Below are positions 44,991 through 54,526 of a stretch of 64,000 nucleotides of DNA, in pieces. Origin of the DNA: Trinickia acidisoli (GTDB lineage: Bacteria; Pseudomonadota; Gammaproteobacteria; Burkholderiales; Burkholderiaceae); the NCBI RefSeq assembly GCF_017315725.1, contig NZ_JAFLRG010000001.1:558001-622000 (forward strand), read 5' to 3'. Under the pieces are notes generated by a model. It made no database searches and was not told the DNA's origin. It saw only the letters and a program-made list of their open reading frames with translations. Position 1 is the stretch's first letter; each line of letters begins with the position of its first letter. Made by a program: the position numbers and the translations under genes.

Positions 44991-46283
44991 CTAAGCGTGC
45001 GAGGGCTTGGAGGCGCGAGCGCCGGGTCTGAACAACTTGACGGTGCGTACGGCTTGATCGTCGCTTTGCAGCACCTCGAGTTGCACGTCGCCGATCTGTA
45101 GGCAAACGTCGCCTTCGGGGATCTCTTCTAGCGTCTCGAGGATGAGGCCGTTCAATGTTTTGGGCCCATCGGTGGGCAGCGTGATCTGCAGCCAGCGGTT
45201 CAATTCGCGCAGCGGCATGCTGCCGGCCACGATGCATTCGCCGCTGTCCGTCCAGCCCGTGCGCGTGCCGGCGCTACGAGGAATCGACGTCGTGAACTCG
45301 CCGATCAACTCTTCGAGGATGTCTTCGGGCGTGACGAGCCCCTCGAGTTCGCCGTACTCGTTGACGACGAGCGCTGTGCGATGGCGCGTTTCCTGGAAGT
45401 ACTGCAATTGCTGGAAGACGGGGGTGCCCGACGGCACGAAGTACGGATCGGTCAACAGCGCGCGCAGCGTCTCGCGCGTGAGTTCCTGCTTGTGCAGCGC
45501 GGCAAGCGTCTTGCGCACGTGCAGGACGCCGACCACGCGATCGATGTCGCCTTGATAGACGATCAGCTTGTTGTGGTAGCACGTTTCGAGCTGATGCAGG
45601 ATCTCTTCGAACGGCGCGTCGAGATCGAGCGACTCGATTCGCCGGCGCGGGATCATGACGTCTTCGACGGAGATGTTTTCGAGATCGAATAGGTTGAGCA
45701 GGATGCTGCGGTGCTTGGTCGGCATGAAGCTGCCCGATTCGAGCACGATTGCGCGCAGCTCTTCGGTGCTCATGCGCTGCTCGCGGCCGCCTTTCGTGTT
45801 GATGTGAAGCGCGCGCAAGATCGTGTTCGAGAACAGGTTGACGAACCAGACGACCGGCTTGAGCACGCGCATGAGCGGCGCGATGACGAGGCTGGCTGGC
45901 AGCGCGATCTTCTCGGGGAACGTTGCGCCCACGATCTTCGGCGTGATTTCGGCGAAGACGATGATGAGAAAAGCGACGATGCCCGTTGCGATCGACAGGA
46001 CGAGGTTGTTGCGTCCGAACGTGCGCAGCGCGATCGACGTCGTGAGCACGGGGATGATCGTGTTCAGCAGATTGTTGCCGATGAGCACGACGCCGAGCAG
46101 TTGATCGGGGCGGGCGAGCAGGCTTTGCGTCGTCTTCGCGCCGAACGCACCCTTGCCGGCGAGATACTTCAACCGATGGCGGTTGAGCGCCATCATCGCC
46201 GTTTCCGAAATCGAGAAAAAGCCGGAGCAGAAAAGTAGAACGAAAACGGCGCCGATCTGCGCCCACAAGGGAATTTGTTCCAC
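44991..46283 (-). CDS. CNNM/CorC-type (HlyC/CorC family) membrane protein, 430 aa
   Basis: Predicted inner-membrane ion transporter or regulator, often linked to Mg2+/Co2+ efflux. A CNNM/DUF21 membrane domain covers about 1–190 (LFCSGFFSISETAMMALNR). Two CBS domains follow (MIPRRRIESLDLDAPFEEIL; VNEYGELEGLVTPEDILEEL), then a C-terminal CorC/HlyC domain. The start is GTG 46283. It is upstream of and codirectional with pilB. Confidence 0.88.
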   Translation of the reverse strand: MEQIPLWAQIGAVFVLLFCSGFFSISETAMMALNRHRLKYLAGKGAFGAKTTQSLLARPDQLLGVVLIGNNLLNTIIPVLTTSIALRTFGRNNLVLSIATGIVAFLIIVFAEITPKIVGATFPEKIALPASLVIAPLMRVLKPVVWFVNLFSNTILRALHINTKGGREQRMSTEELRAIVLESGSFMPTKHRSILLNLFDLENISVEDVMIPRRRIESLDLDAPFEEILHQLETCYHNKLIVYQGDIDRVVGVLHVRKTLAALHKQELTRETLRALLTDPYFVPSGTPVFQQLQYFQETRHRTALVVNEYGELEGLVTPEDILEELIGEFTTSIPRSAGTRTGWTDSGECIVAGSMPLRELNRWLQITLPTDGPKTLNGLILETLEEIPEGDVCLQIGDVQLEVLQSDDQAVRTVKLFRPGARASKPSHA

Positions 46284-46635
46284 GCGTCGTGCTGAAGTGG
46301 CAATGAAAGGGATGGCAAGAATATAGCAGAGCGGGTGGGAGCCCTCGGGCCCTAGGCCCTCTGCCGCAAGCGCCGCGTCATGAACGGACTGCCTTGAGTC
46401 AGATGCTTTTTCCTCCTACCCGCTCGATCCAAACCACACTTTGAGCCCGAAATGGCTCGTCCGCGGCCTCTGGGCCTAGGCGTGTTCGCCTTGCTGCGCC
46501 AACCTTCGCAGGCGAACCGTAAGGCAATCTTAACTACGTAAGTTTTCCATCACGTGTGATTAACGGCCGGTCTTTAGGATGGCGTCCGATCTCAATGCCT
46601 TTCCGCCTATCCAACAGAAACAAGGACGCCGAATC
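46284..46635. other. Divergent intergenic region before the TonB module
   Basis: No gene. The first part is GC-rich and featureless. 46521–46575 is less GC-rich and contains the palindromes TACGTA (46535–46540) and CACGTG (46551–46556), plus two TTAAC blocks at 46530 and 46560, 30 bp apart. These could be sites for the response regulator encoded at the end of the module. I see no clear Fur-box. Confidence 0.4.
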
Positions 46636-48912
46636 ATGCAACGTGTGCATGCGCCACTTCGTCTCAAACCGCTGACGCGCTACGTTTTTGCCGCCCTCTG
46701 CATGGCGGGCGCCCAGGCCGCTCATGCTCAGGCCACGCAGACTCAGCCCCAGCCCGTGCAGACCCAGCCCACTCCCACTCCGGCCCCCGCCTCGGGCGAC
46801 CTGGGTTCAGTAAAAAGCACCGCGACGACCGACGTCGACCTCGCCGCCAAGAAGACGGCCAAGCGCGAGAGCGCGCCGGCGAACGCGCCTACGCAATCCT
46901 CGCTGGAGGCGACCGAGCCGCAGTCGAAGATCAGCCGCAAGTACATCGAGAACAACGCCGCGCCGACCGCAAACTACAGCGATATCGTTGCGATCGCGCC
47001 GAGCGTGATGAATGTCGATCCGAACGGTTCCGGCCTGATGGAGTCGCAGGCGTTGTCGATTCGCGGCTTCCAGGACGGCCAGTACAACGTCACGTTCGAC
47101 GGCGTGCCGTTCGGCGATTCGAACGACTTCACGCACCACTCGACCTCGTTCTTCACGAACCAGGAGATCGGCTCGATCAACGTCGATCGCGGCCCGGGCG
47201 ATGCGAGCCAGATCGGCTTCGCGACCTTCGGCGGCACTATCGCCATGGACTCCAAGGAGCCTTCGGCCACGCCGGGCCTTACCGTGTTCGGCTCTTACGG
47301 GAGCTGGGACACGGCCCTCGGGGGCCTCGAGTACAACTCGGGCGTGATGCAGAATTGGGGCGATGCGCGCGTGATGGTGGGCGGCACCGACGGCAGCAGC
47401 GACGGTTACCTCACGAACGCTTCGCAGCGTCGTCAGAACCTGTACTTCAAGCTCGAAAAGCCGATCGGCAACGATACGCTGCTGACGATATTCGCGGACT
47501 ACAACAATCTGCACCAGAACGTTTCCTACGGTGCGACGGCCGCGCAGATCGCTCAGTTCGGCCCGGACTACGGCTTGTCCGGCGATCCGACGAGCCAAGC
47601 CTACTACGGCTACAACTTCGACAAGATCAACACGGATTTCGAATACTTGAACATCCGCACGAAGCAATTCTCCTGGACGTTCAACAACAAGATCTATACC
47701 TACGGGTACTACCACAACGGCTTCAACGGCGCCGATCCGAACGGCGAATCGCCCAACGGCGTGACGACCGATACGGGCGCCGCGCTGCCTGGTGCGAACG
47801 ATGTGCCGGGCGTCGAGATGAACAACAACTACCGCGCCTGGGGCGACATCTTCAGCGCCGAGCGCGATCTCGGGCCCGGCAAGCTGACCCTTGGCGGCTG
47901 GCTCGCGTACCAGACCAACTTCCGCAACAACTTCGACGTCGACGACACGCTCAATTTCGCGCTGCCGCCGTCGGACCCGGTGCTGAACGACACGATGCAA
48001 GACACCTTCCTGGTGTTCCAGCCGTTCGCCCAATACGAGTGGAAGCTGCCGCAATACGGTCTGACGATCACGCCGGGCCTGCGCTATGTCGACTTCTCGC
48101 GCAACATCTACACGCCCGAGAATCAAAAGACGGGCACGCCGCTCGATTACGGCCATACGTGGACCAAGCTGCTGCCGTCGATCACGGTCAACGAGCGACT
48201 CAACCCGAACTGGAGCACGTACGTCCAGTTCGCGCAGGGATACCTCGCGCCCAACCTGAACGTGCTCTACGTCAATGCTCCGGCGGTGTCGGGGCAGCCT
48301 GATCCGGAGCAGACCAACAACTACCAGCTCGGCACCGTGTACAAGAGCGATCGCGTCACGTTCGACGCCGACCTGTACTACATCGACTTCCTGAACATGG
48401 TGAAGAACCACACCGTCGGCGGCGTCACTTATTTCTCGAACGGCGGCGGCGCCGACTACAAGGGCTTCGAGACGGAAGGCACGGTTTCGCTCGGCCATGG
48501 CTTCAATGTCTACGCCAACCTCACGCTCAACTCGGCAAAGTTCAAGGATGGCTCCGGCTGGGTGCAGAGCGCGCCGAAGATGACGGCCGCGGCCGGGCTG
48601 CTGTATTCGCGCGGTCCGCTCGACGCATCGGCGATCTTCAAGTTCGTCGGCCGCCAGCCTAACGGTTACACCGATGTCAACGGCAATAGCCAGCCGCTCG
48701 GCGGCTACGGCCTGTTCAACCTGGCCGCGACGTACACGATCGACAACCTGACGCCGTGGTCGCACGACACGAAGATCGGCTTGCAGATCGACAACGTGTT
48801 CAACCGCACGAGCATCATCGGCACGGCCGGCAACACGGTGGCGCTGGGTACGCCGCTGTTCTGGACTGCGCCGGGCCGCGCCGTCATCGGCACGATCTCG
48901 ACGACGTTCTGA
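46636..48912 (+). CDS. TonB-dependent outer-membrane receptor, 758 aa
   Basis: Gated outer-membrane channel of unknown substrate. ATG 46636 starts a clear signal peptide with cleavage after AHA (VFAALCMAGAQAAHAQA). A Pro/Gln/Thr-rich linker follows, then the plug domain (YSDIVAIAPSVMNVDPNG, ALSIRGFQDGQYNVTFDGVP) and a beta barrel ending in ...RAVIGTISTTF with terminal Phe. The plug is of the TonB-receptor type with no N-terminal signalling domain. Context with ExbB, ExbD, TonB, a phosphoesterase and a two-component system suggests a phosphorylated organic substrate, but siderophore uptake cannot be excluded. Confidence 0.88.
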   Translation: MQRVHAPLRLKPLTRYVFAALCMAGAQAAHAQATQTQPQPVQTQPTPTPAPASGDLGSVKSTATTDVDLAAKKTAKRESAPANAPTQSSLEATEPQSKISRKYIENNAAPTANYSDIVAIAPSVMNVDPNGSGLMESQALSIRGFQDGQYNVTFDGVPFGDSNDFTHHSTSFFTNQEIGSINVDRGPGDASQIGFATFGGTIAMDSKEPSATPGLTVFGSYGSWDTALGGLEYNSGVMQNWGDARVMVGGTDGSSDGYLTNASQRRQNLYFKLEKPIGNDTLLTIFADYNNLHQNVSYGATAAQIAQFGPDYGLSGDPTSQAYYGYNFDKINTDFEYLNIRTKQFSWTFNNKIYTYGYYHNGFNGADPNGESPNGVTTDTGAALPGANDVPGVEMNNNYRAWGDIFSAERDLGPGKLTLGGWLAYQTNFRNNFDVDDTLNFALPPSDPVLNDTMQDTFLVFQPFAQYEWKLPQYGLTITPGLRYVDFSRNIYTPENQKTGTPLDYGHTWTKLLPSITVNERLNPNWSTYVQFAQGYLAPNLNVLYVNAPAVSGQPDPEQTNNYQLGTVYKSDRVTFDADLYYIDFLNMVKNHTVGGVTYFSNGGGADYKGFETEGTVSLGHGFNVYANLTLNSAKFKDGSGWVQSAPKMTAAAGLLYSRGPLDASAIFKFVGRQPNGYTDVNGNSQPLGGYGLFNLAATYTIDNLTPWSHDTKIGLQIDNVFNRTSIIGTAGNTVALGTPLFWTAPGRAVIGTISTTF

Positions 48913-48966
48913 TCGACGATTCGTATTTGTTATTCCTACCGTTGCAGTGCCAAGGAGTTCCGTCTC

Positions 48967-49680
48967 ATGTCTACCGACACGTTGTTGCGCCTCGCCAATC
49001 ATTCGGGTGGCGTGCTCTATGTCATCGCCGCGCTGCTGTTCGTGGCCTTGACCGTCATCATCGAGCGATCGTGGTATCTGCAGCGTGTCGCGCGGACGAC
49101 GCGCGCAGCGCTCGAAGCGCTTGATGGTGTCGACACGCCCGGCGCGACGACGCTCGCAAGCTGGGCCGTGCGCGACGAGGGGATGCCGAGCGCCGACCTG
49201 TTCGGCACGGCGGGCCGCTTGGCCGGCCAGGCCGATCGCGAGGCGCTGTCGATGCGTCTCGAGGAAGTGGTGATGCGCAAGGCGCCTCAGATCGACCGCT
49301 TCTTCTGGGTGCTCGATACGATCGTCACGCTCGCGCCGTTGCTCGGCCTGTTCGGCACCATCGTCGGCATGTTCAACGCGTTTCAAGTGCTGTCCGATCC
49401 GGGCAACGCGCCGACGCAGGTGACGGGCGGCGTAGCCGAGGCACTCGTTGCAACCGCCTCGGGCCTGTTCGTGGCGATGATCGGCCTCGTCTTCTTCAAC
49501 GGGTTGAACAACCGGGTGCGCGTCGTCATGCATCAACTCGACACGCTCAAGACGGCGCTCGTCAACCGCCTAGCGGACGCAGCACGGGGCGCAGCAAGGG
49601 ACGAAGCGCACGAGGGCGTGAAGCTCGAACGCACCGCGCCGCACGTGGTGGTCAGCTCGCTCCTGCAACACGGAGCCTGA
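48967..49680 (+). CDS. exbB: ExbB/MotA/TolQ-family proton channel protein, 237 aa
   Basis: Forms with ExbD the proton-driven motor that energises TonB. Three membrane segments are visible: about 14–34 (GVLYVIAALLFVALTVIIERS), about 118–140 (LDTIVTLAPLLGLFGTIVGMF) and about 158–180 (ALVATASGLFVAMIGLVFF). The conserved proton-path Thr/Ala-rich helices match the family. It follows the receptor by 54 bp and precedes exbD by 2 bp. Confidence 0.9.
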   Translation: MSTDTLLRLANHSGGVLYVIAALLFVALTVIIERSWYLQRVARTTRAALEALDGVDTPGATTLASWAVRDEGMPSADLFGTAGRLAGQADREALSMRLEEVVMRKAPQIDRFFWVLDTIVTLAPLLGLFGTIVGMFNAFQVLSDPGNAPTQVTGGVAEALVATASGLFVAMIGLVFFNGLNNRVRVVMHQLDTLKTALVNRLADAARGAARDEAHEGVKLERTAPHVVVSSLLQHGA

Positions 49681-49682
49681 AC

Positions 49683-50084
49683 GTGAAGTATTTCGAGGCG
49701 AAGAAGGCGCGCATCGAGATCATCCCGATGATCGACATCATGTTTTTTCTGTTGGTGTTCTTCATCATGATCACGCTGCACATGATTCCGAACGCGGGCC
49801 TGCGCACGCAGTTGCCGTCCAGTACGAGCGCGCAGAGCCTGCCGCCGCCGAAGGTCACCGTGACGTTGTCGGCCGACGGCGGCATCTCGGTCGACGGCCG
49901 CACCTTGAGCGCCGCGGACCTGACCGCGATGCTCGCTGCGCGTCCGGATCGCGTGCATACAGTCGTGACGATCGCGGGCTCGAAGCAAGCGCAGTTGCAG
50001 GCGCTCGTCACGGCGATGGACGCATGCCGTGCAGCGGGCGTCACGCAGGTGTCGCTCGCGGCCCAGCCGAGCCAGGGCAACTGA
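49683..50084 (+). CDS. exbD: ExbD/TolR-family protein, 133 aa
   Basis: Partner of ExbB. A single N-terminal membrane helix holds the essential Asp in IPMIDIMFFLLVFFIM (about 14–29), followed by a periplasmic domain. The start is GTG 49683, two bases after exbB, with GGAG overlapping the exbB end. Length is usual. Confidence 0.9.
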   Translation: MKYFEAKKARIEIIPMIDIMFFLLVFFIMITLHMIPNAGLRTQLPSSTSAQSLPPPKVTVTLSADGGISVDGRTLSAADLTAMLAARPDRVHTVVTIAGSKQAQLQALVTAMDACRAAGVTQVSLAAQPSQGN

Positions 50085-50085
50085 G

Positions 50086-50847
50086 ATGCAGGCCGTGACC
50101 ATCGAAACGCGACCGCCATCCCCTATCCAGACTCCGCAGACTCCGCCCGTCGTGCGAGCGCGTAATCCGCTTTATCGGTCGGCCGCGCTTGCGTTGGCGG
50201 CCGAGGCGCTGATGCTGGCCGGCATGTTGGTCTGGCTCGCGCATCCGCGCGAACTGCCGTCGCCCCCGCCGATGACGATTGCGCTCGCGCCGCCCGTGCA
50301 GGCGCCAGAACCCGTGCCGCCCGCACCGCCTGCACCGCCGAAGCCGCTGCCCAAGCCGGTCGCGCAGCCTCGTCGCGTGCCGCTCGTGCATCAGGTGCGG
50401 CACCTCGAGCATGTGGCGCACGTCGAGCCCGCTGCGCAGCCGCAGGCCGCGCAGCAACCGGTGGCACCGCCCGCGCCAGCGCCGATCCCGACTGCCGCTC
50501 CGACCGAGGCTGCGCCCGTTTCCCATCGAGCGCCGCCGCCGAGCCCACCGTCGCGGCCGGATGCCAGTTTCGACGCCGAGCTGCGCGCCGCCATCCAGGC
50601 CGCGCTGCACTACCCGGAAGCGGCTCGTATGGCCGGGATGGATGGTCGCGCGCGCGTCGCCTTCGTCTATCGCGACGGCGCGGTGTCCGATGTCCGGCTC
50701 GTGCTGTCGAGCGGCGTCGGCATGCTCGATCGCGCCGCGCTCGCCGCGGTGCGCAATGCGGCTTATCCGCAGCCGCCGGCGGCATTTGCCGGCAAAAGCC
50801 TATCCGAACAATTGTGGGTCAACTTCAATCTAGACAACCAAGAATGA
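50086..50847 (+). CDS. tonB: TonB energy-transducing protein, 253 aa
   Basis: Spans the periplasm and pulls on the receptor plug. Membrane anchor about 33–50 (ALALAAEALMLAGMLVWL), a Pro-rich spacer about 57–160 (VPPAPPAPPKPLPKPVAQP), and a C-terminal TonB domain (ALHYPEAARMAGMDGRARVA; MLDRAALAAVRNAAYPQPP). The start is ATG 50086, 1 bp after exbD. The last bases overlap the phosphoesterase gene (ATGA). Being encoded with one receptor suggests a dedicated TonB. Confidence 0.9.
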   Translation: MQAVTIETRPPSPIQTPQTPPVVRARNPLYRSAALALAAEALMLAGMLVWLAHPRELPSPPPMTIALAPPVQAPEPVPPAPPAPPKPLPKPVAQPRRVPLVHQVRHLEHVAHVEPAAQPQAAQQPVAPPAPAPIPTAAPTEAAPVSHRAPPPSPPSRPDASFDAELRAAIQAALHYPEAARMAGMDGRARVAFVYRDGAVSDVRLVLSSGVGMLDRAALAAVRNAAYPQPPAAFAGKSLSEQLWVNFNLDNQE

Positions 50848-52400
50848 AAGCGTTCGCTGCTCCGTTTGCCTCCCCGCTCGTTTCTTTGTGCATCGCCACG
50901 TTCGCGTGTGTGGCCGCTCCGGTCCAGGCAGCATTGCCGGCCGGCGCCCCTGTTCATCACGTTCTCCTGATCAGCGTCGACGGCCTGCACGGCTCGGATC
51001 TCGCGCACTTTGCCTCGGCGCATCCGGACAGCACGCTGGCCAAGCTCAGGGATGAAGGCGTCGCCTATACGAACGCACATACCGTCGTGCCCGCCGATTC
51101 GTTCCCAGGCCTGATGGCGCTCGTTACCGGCGGTACGCCCGCGGTGACCGGCGTGTACTACGACGACAGCTACGACCGCAGCCTCGCCGCGCCCGGCAGC
51201 GATTGCAGCAAGCTCGGCACGCGCGTGCGCTACGACGAGAGCGTCGATACCGGCAAGCAGAATGTGATCGACGCCAGCAAGATGCCGCGCGATCCGAAGA
51301 ACGGGTGCGTGCCGTTGTTTCCGCATGCGTACCTGCGCGTGAACACGATCTTCGACGCCGTGCGCGATGCGGGCGGTTATACGGCATGGATCGACAAACA
51401 TCCGACCTATGAAATCGTGCAAGGCCCGTCGGGCCACGGCGTGGACGACCTCTTCCTACCGGAGATCGGCGCGAACTACGAGGGCATGAACAACGTGTCC
51501 ACCACCGAGATCACCGGTTCGCTGGCCAAGACCGAGCGTTACGACGCAATGAAGGCTCGTGCGATTCTGAACCAGATCGACGGGCGCACGCACGACGGCA
51601 GCAAGGATGCGCCGGTGCCGAACGTCTTCGGCATGAACTTCCAGTCGGTCAATGTCGGCGAGAAGCTGCACGGCTGGCGCGACGCGGACGGTAACCTCAC
51701 ACCGGGCCTCGACGCGGCAATCGGCTTCGTCGACCGCTTGCTGGGCGGTTTCGTGCAGGAGCTCGACAAGAAAGGTTTGCGCGACGATACGCTGATCGTG
51801 ATCACGGCCAAGCACGGCAACGGCCCCATCGATCGGGCCCTGCTGCATAAGATCGACAGCGACAAACTCGAGCAGGCCGTGCGAGACGCCGCACCCGGCG
51901 CGCTTGCCCAGATCACCGTCGATCATGGCGCGCTGATCTGGCTCAAGGATCCGTCGGCCACCGCGAAGATTGCGGCAGCCTTGCGCGCGCATGCGAAGGA
52001 ACTGGGCATTCGCGATGTGCTGCACGGCACGCGCTTGGCCCGACTGTTCCCGTCTCCGACGAAGGACAGCCGCACGCCGGACCTCGTCGTGGTGACGCGC
52101 GACGGTGTCATCTACACGTCACCCAATGATGGCAAGCTGGCCGAGCACGGAGGATTTCACGACGACGACACGAGCGTTGCGTTGATCCTGTCGAGCCCGC
52201 GGCTCGCCGGCGGCCGACGCGTCCGGTATCCGGTCTCGACGACGGAGGTCGCGCCGACCGTGGTCAGCGCGCTCGGCCTCTCGCCCGACACGCTGCAGGC
52301 CGTCGTGCGCGAAGGTGCCGGCATACTGCCGGGCGTCAACTGGACCTCTCCTCATGCACTCGCTCAGAACGAAGCCGGCGGTACGCGCGTCGGCCCGTAA
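50844..52400 (+). CDS. Secreted phosphodiesterase/nucleotide pyrophosphatase (alkaline phosphatase superfamily), 518 aa
   Basis: Predicted exported phosphoesterase. ATG 50844 gives a signal peptide (cleavage near VQA-ALP, residue 29) and overlaps tonB. The first metal Asp is Asp46 in LLISVDGLHG. The nucleophile position in PADSFPGLMALVTGG is Ser86, where many family members have Thr. The next motif reads TAKHGNGPID (Lys323-His324), where the canonical form is DHG. The last metal His is in EHGGFHDDDTSVALIL. The substrate is unknown; nucleotides or phosphodiesters are plausible. Translational coupling to tonB argues that it prepares the ligand for the receptor. Confidence 0.85.
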   Translation: MKAFAAPFASPLVSLCIATFACVAAPVQAALPAGAPVHHVLLISVDGLHGSDLAHFASAHPDSTLAKLRDEGVAYTNAHTVVPADSFPGLMALVTGGTPAVTGVYYDDSYDRSLAAPGSDCSKLGTRVRYDESVDTGKQNVIDASKMPRDPKNGCVPLFPHAYLRVNTIFDAVRDAGGYTAWIDKHPTYEIVQGPSGHGVDDLFLPEIGANYEGMNNVSTTEITGSLAKTERYDAMKARAILNQIDGRTHDGSKDAPVPNVFGMNFQSVNVGEKLHGWRDADGNLTPGLDAAIGFVDRLLGGFVQELDKKGLRDDTLIVITAKHGNGPIDRALLHKIDSDKLEQAVRDAAPGALAQITVDHGALIWLKDPSATAKIAAALRAHAKELGIRDVLHGTRLARLFPSPTKDSRTPDLVVVTRDGVIYTSPNDGKLAEHGGFHDDDTSVALILSSPRLAGGRRVRYPVSTTEVAPTVVSALGLSPDTLQAVVREGAGILPGVNWTSPHALAQNEAGGTRVGP

Positions 52401-52404
52401 TCCA

Positions 52405-53109
52405 ATGCCGGGCTTTGCCGGTGTGGCGCGCCGTCCGCGCATCCTGGTGGTGGAGGACGACGCGCTCGTGAGTGCCGAACTCGGCGCCGCGCTCGACGAC
52501 TTCGGCTTCGACGCCTTGTGCGTCGCGACCGGGCACCAGGGGCTGCAGCAGGCGCTCGACGGCGCGTTCGAGGCGATCGTGCTCGATCGCATGTTGCCCG
52601 ATATCGACGGCTTGTCGATTCTCTCGACGCTGCGCAATGTCGGCCGCAGCACGCCGGTGCTGATCCTATCCGCGCTGGCGGCGGTCGACGACCGTGTGCG
52701 CGGATTGCGCGCGGGCGGCGACGACTACCTCACCAAGCCGTTCGACGCACTCGAGATGTCCGCGCGCCTGAATGCGCTACTGCGTCGACGCAGCGTGTCG
52801 GTGAACGATGCACGTCTGCTCGTGGGAGACCTTGAACTCGATCCGCGCCTGCGCACGGTGCGTCGCGCGGGCCAACCGGTCGAGCTCAAGCCGCGCGAAT
52901 ACGCGCTGCTTGAGTACCTGATGCTCAACGCCGGACAAGTCGTCACGCGCGCGATGCTGTTCGAGGCGGTGTGGAGCTACAGTTTCAACGCGCAGACCAA
53001 CGTGATCGACATGCACATCGGCCAACTGCGTCGCCGCATCAGCTTGAACGGCGCGCTGCCGCAACTGATCCATACCGTGCGCAACGTGGGCTATACGCTG
53101 CATGCGTAG
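52405..53109 (+). CDS. OmpR-family response regulator, 234 aa
   Basis: DNA-binding output of the module's two-component system. The receiver domain has the acidic pair in ILVVEDDA, phospho-acceptor Asp61 (VLDRMLPDIDG), Ser89 and Lys111 (LTKPFD). The C-terminal winged helix covers about 135–230 (LKPREYALLEYLMLNAGQVV). ATG 52405 is 4 bp after the phosphoesterase stop; an earlier in-frame ATG (52354) would overlap it. The likely target is the receptor promoter. Confidence 0.9.
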   Translation: MPGFAGVARRPRILVVEDDALVSAELGAALDDFGFDALCVATGHQGLQQALDGAFEAIVLDRMLPDIDGLSILSTLRNVGRSTPVLILSALAAVDDRVRGLRAGGDDYLTKPFDALEMSARLNALLRRRSVSVNDARLLVGDLELDPRLRTVRRAGQPVELKPREYALLEYLMLNAGQVVTRAMLFEAVWSYSFNAQTNVIDMHIGQLRRRISLNGALPQLIHTVRNVGYTLHA

Positions 53110-54469
53110 CATCGAGCGTTCGAGCCGGCGTCTTCGTCCGACGGGCATCGCCGCATTGTCCGTGGCGTTCGTCGTCTCCGCCGTTCTGCTCTTCGCGTTG
53201 CTCTACTGGCTGACTGACCGCTATCTCGTCCACCAAATCGACGATCGTCTCTTCGGCGAAGTCAACGAATTCCACACGATCGGGCGCAGCGACGCGATCG
53301 CGGAGATCTCGGCGCTGGCGCGGCGCGAGGTGGCGCGCAGCCGGCCCTACGGCCTATTCGACCTGAGCGGTGTCTGGCTTGCCGGCAATATCCGGCAGCT
53401 TCCGCATCAACACCCCGGCAAGCCTTTCGACTACTCGACACCGGCGGGAGAGGGCGAGCAGCGCGCCCACTACTATCGCGGCATCGTCGTGCCGACGACG
53501 AGCGGCCTCTATGTCGTGGTGGGCCATTCGACAGACGGGATTCGCGATTTCGATACCACGCTGATCCGGACGCTATGCGGCGGGCTGGCGTTGACGATCG
53601 TGCTCGCGGCCGGTTTCGCCGCAGCCATGAATGCCTTGTCGAACCGACGCATCCGCGAGATCGCAGAGCGGGCGCAAGAGATCATGTCGGGCGATCTGAG
53701 CCGCCGGCTGCCGACGCAGGGCTCGCGGCACGATGTCGATCGTCTCGTCGTGATCGTCAACTCGATGCTCGACGAGATCGAACAACTCGTGATCGAGGTG
53801 CGCGGCGTGTGTGCGGGTATCGCGCACGATTTGCGCACGCCGATGACGCGGCTGCGCGCCGGGCTCGAGCGTGCGCGACGACGTGGCGCGTTGCCGGCCG
53901 ACTACGAACAGGCGCTCGATGCGGCGATCGGTCAGGTCGACGTGGTGCTCGGCCGCTTCACCGCCTTGCTGAGGATTGCCGAGGTCGAGGCGGGCGAGCG
54001 TCGCGGCAGCTTCGGCGAGGTGCGGCTCGATGCGTTGGTGCACGATATCTTCGATCTGTACGAACCCGTTGCGCAGGAACGCGGGATCGAGCTGCGGATC
54101 GAGACGGACAATGCGGTGCGCGTGCATGGCGACGTCGATCTGCTGTTCGGCGCCGTCGAGAATCTGCTCGACAACGCATTGAAGTTCACCCCCGCCGGCG
54201 GGGTGGTTGGACTCGAGGCGCGACGGGTCGGCGGGCGGGACGCTCCACGCTTGGCCGTGATCGATACGGGGCCGGGCATTTCCGCCGGTGAGCGGGAGGC
54301 TGTGCTACGCCCGTTCTATCGCAGCGTCGGACAAGCGGTGTCGACCGATGGACATGGCTTGGGCTTGAGCCTAGTGGCAGCGGTCGCGCGCGTGCACGGC
54401 GCGACGCTCGCCATTGGCGATAACCGCCCAGGGTGCCGGATCGAGCTGCATTTCGAGGGAGGGCATTGA
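53102..54469 (+). CDS. Sensor histidine kinase, 455 aa
   Basis: Partner of the response regulator, whose gene it overlaps by 8 bp. Membrane segments about 17–37 and 157–177 enclose a periplasmic sensor of about 120 residues with no recognisable domain. A HAMP linker follows, then the H-box GIAHDLRTPMTRLR (His242), N-box NLLDNALKFTP, and ATP-lid motifs DTGPGIS and GHGLGLSLV. A similar layout occurs in kinases sensing metals or outer-membrane signals; the ligand here is unknown. Confidence 0.9.
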   Translation: MRSIERSSRRLRPTGIAALSVAFVVSAVLLFALLYWLTDRYLVHQIDDRLFGEVNEFHTIGRSDAIAEISALARREVARSRPYGLFDLSGVWLAGNIRQLPHQHPGKPFDYSTPAGEGEQRAHYYRGIVVPTTSGLYVVVGHSTDGIRDFDTTLIRTLCGGLALTIVLAAGFAAAMNALSNRRIREIAERAQEIMSGDLSRRLPTQGSRHDVDRLVVIVNSMLDEIEQLVIEVRGVCAGIAHDLRTPMTRLRAGLERARRRGALPADYEQALDAAIGQVDVVLGRFTALLRIAEVEAGERRGSFGEVRLDALVHDIFDLYEPVAQERGIELRIETDNAVRVHGDVDLLFGAVENLLDNALKFTPAGGVVGLEARRVGGRDAPRLAVIDTGPGISAGEREAVLRPFYRSVGQAVSTDGHGLGLSLVAAVARVHGATLAIGDNRPGCRIELHFEGGH

Positions 54470-54526
54470 CTGCTGCATCAGGGACCACAATCACGATCAC
54501 GCTAAATCGAAATAAAATTGATCATC

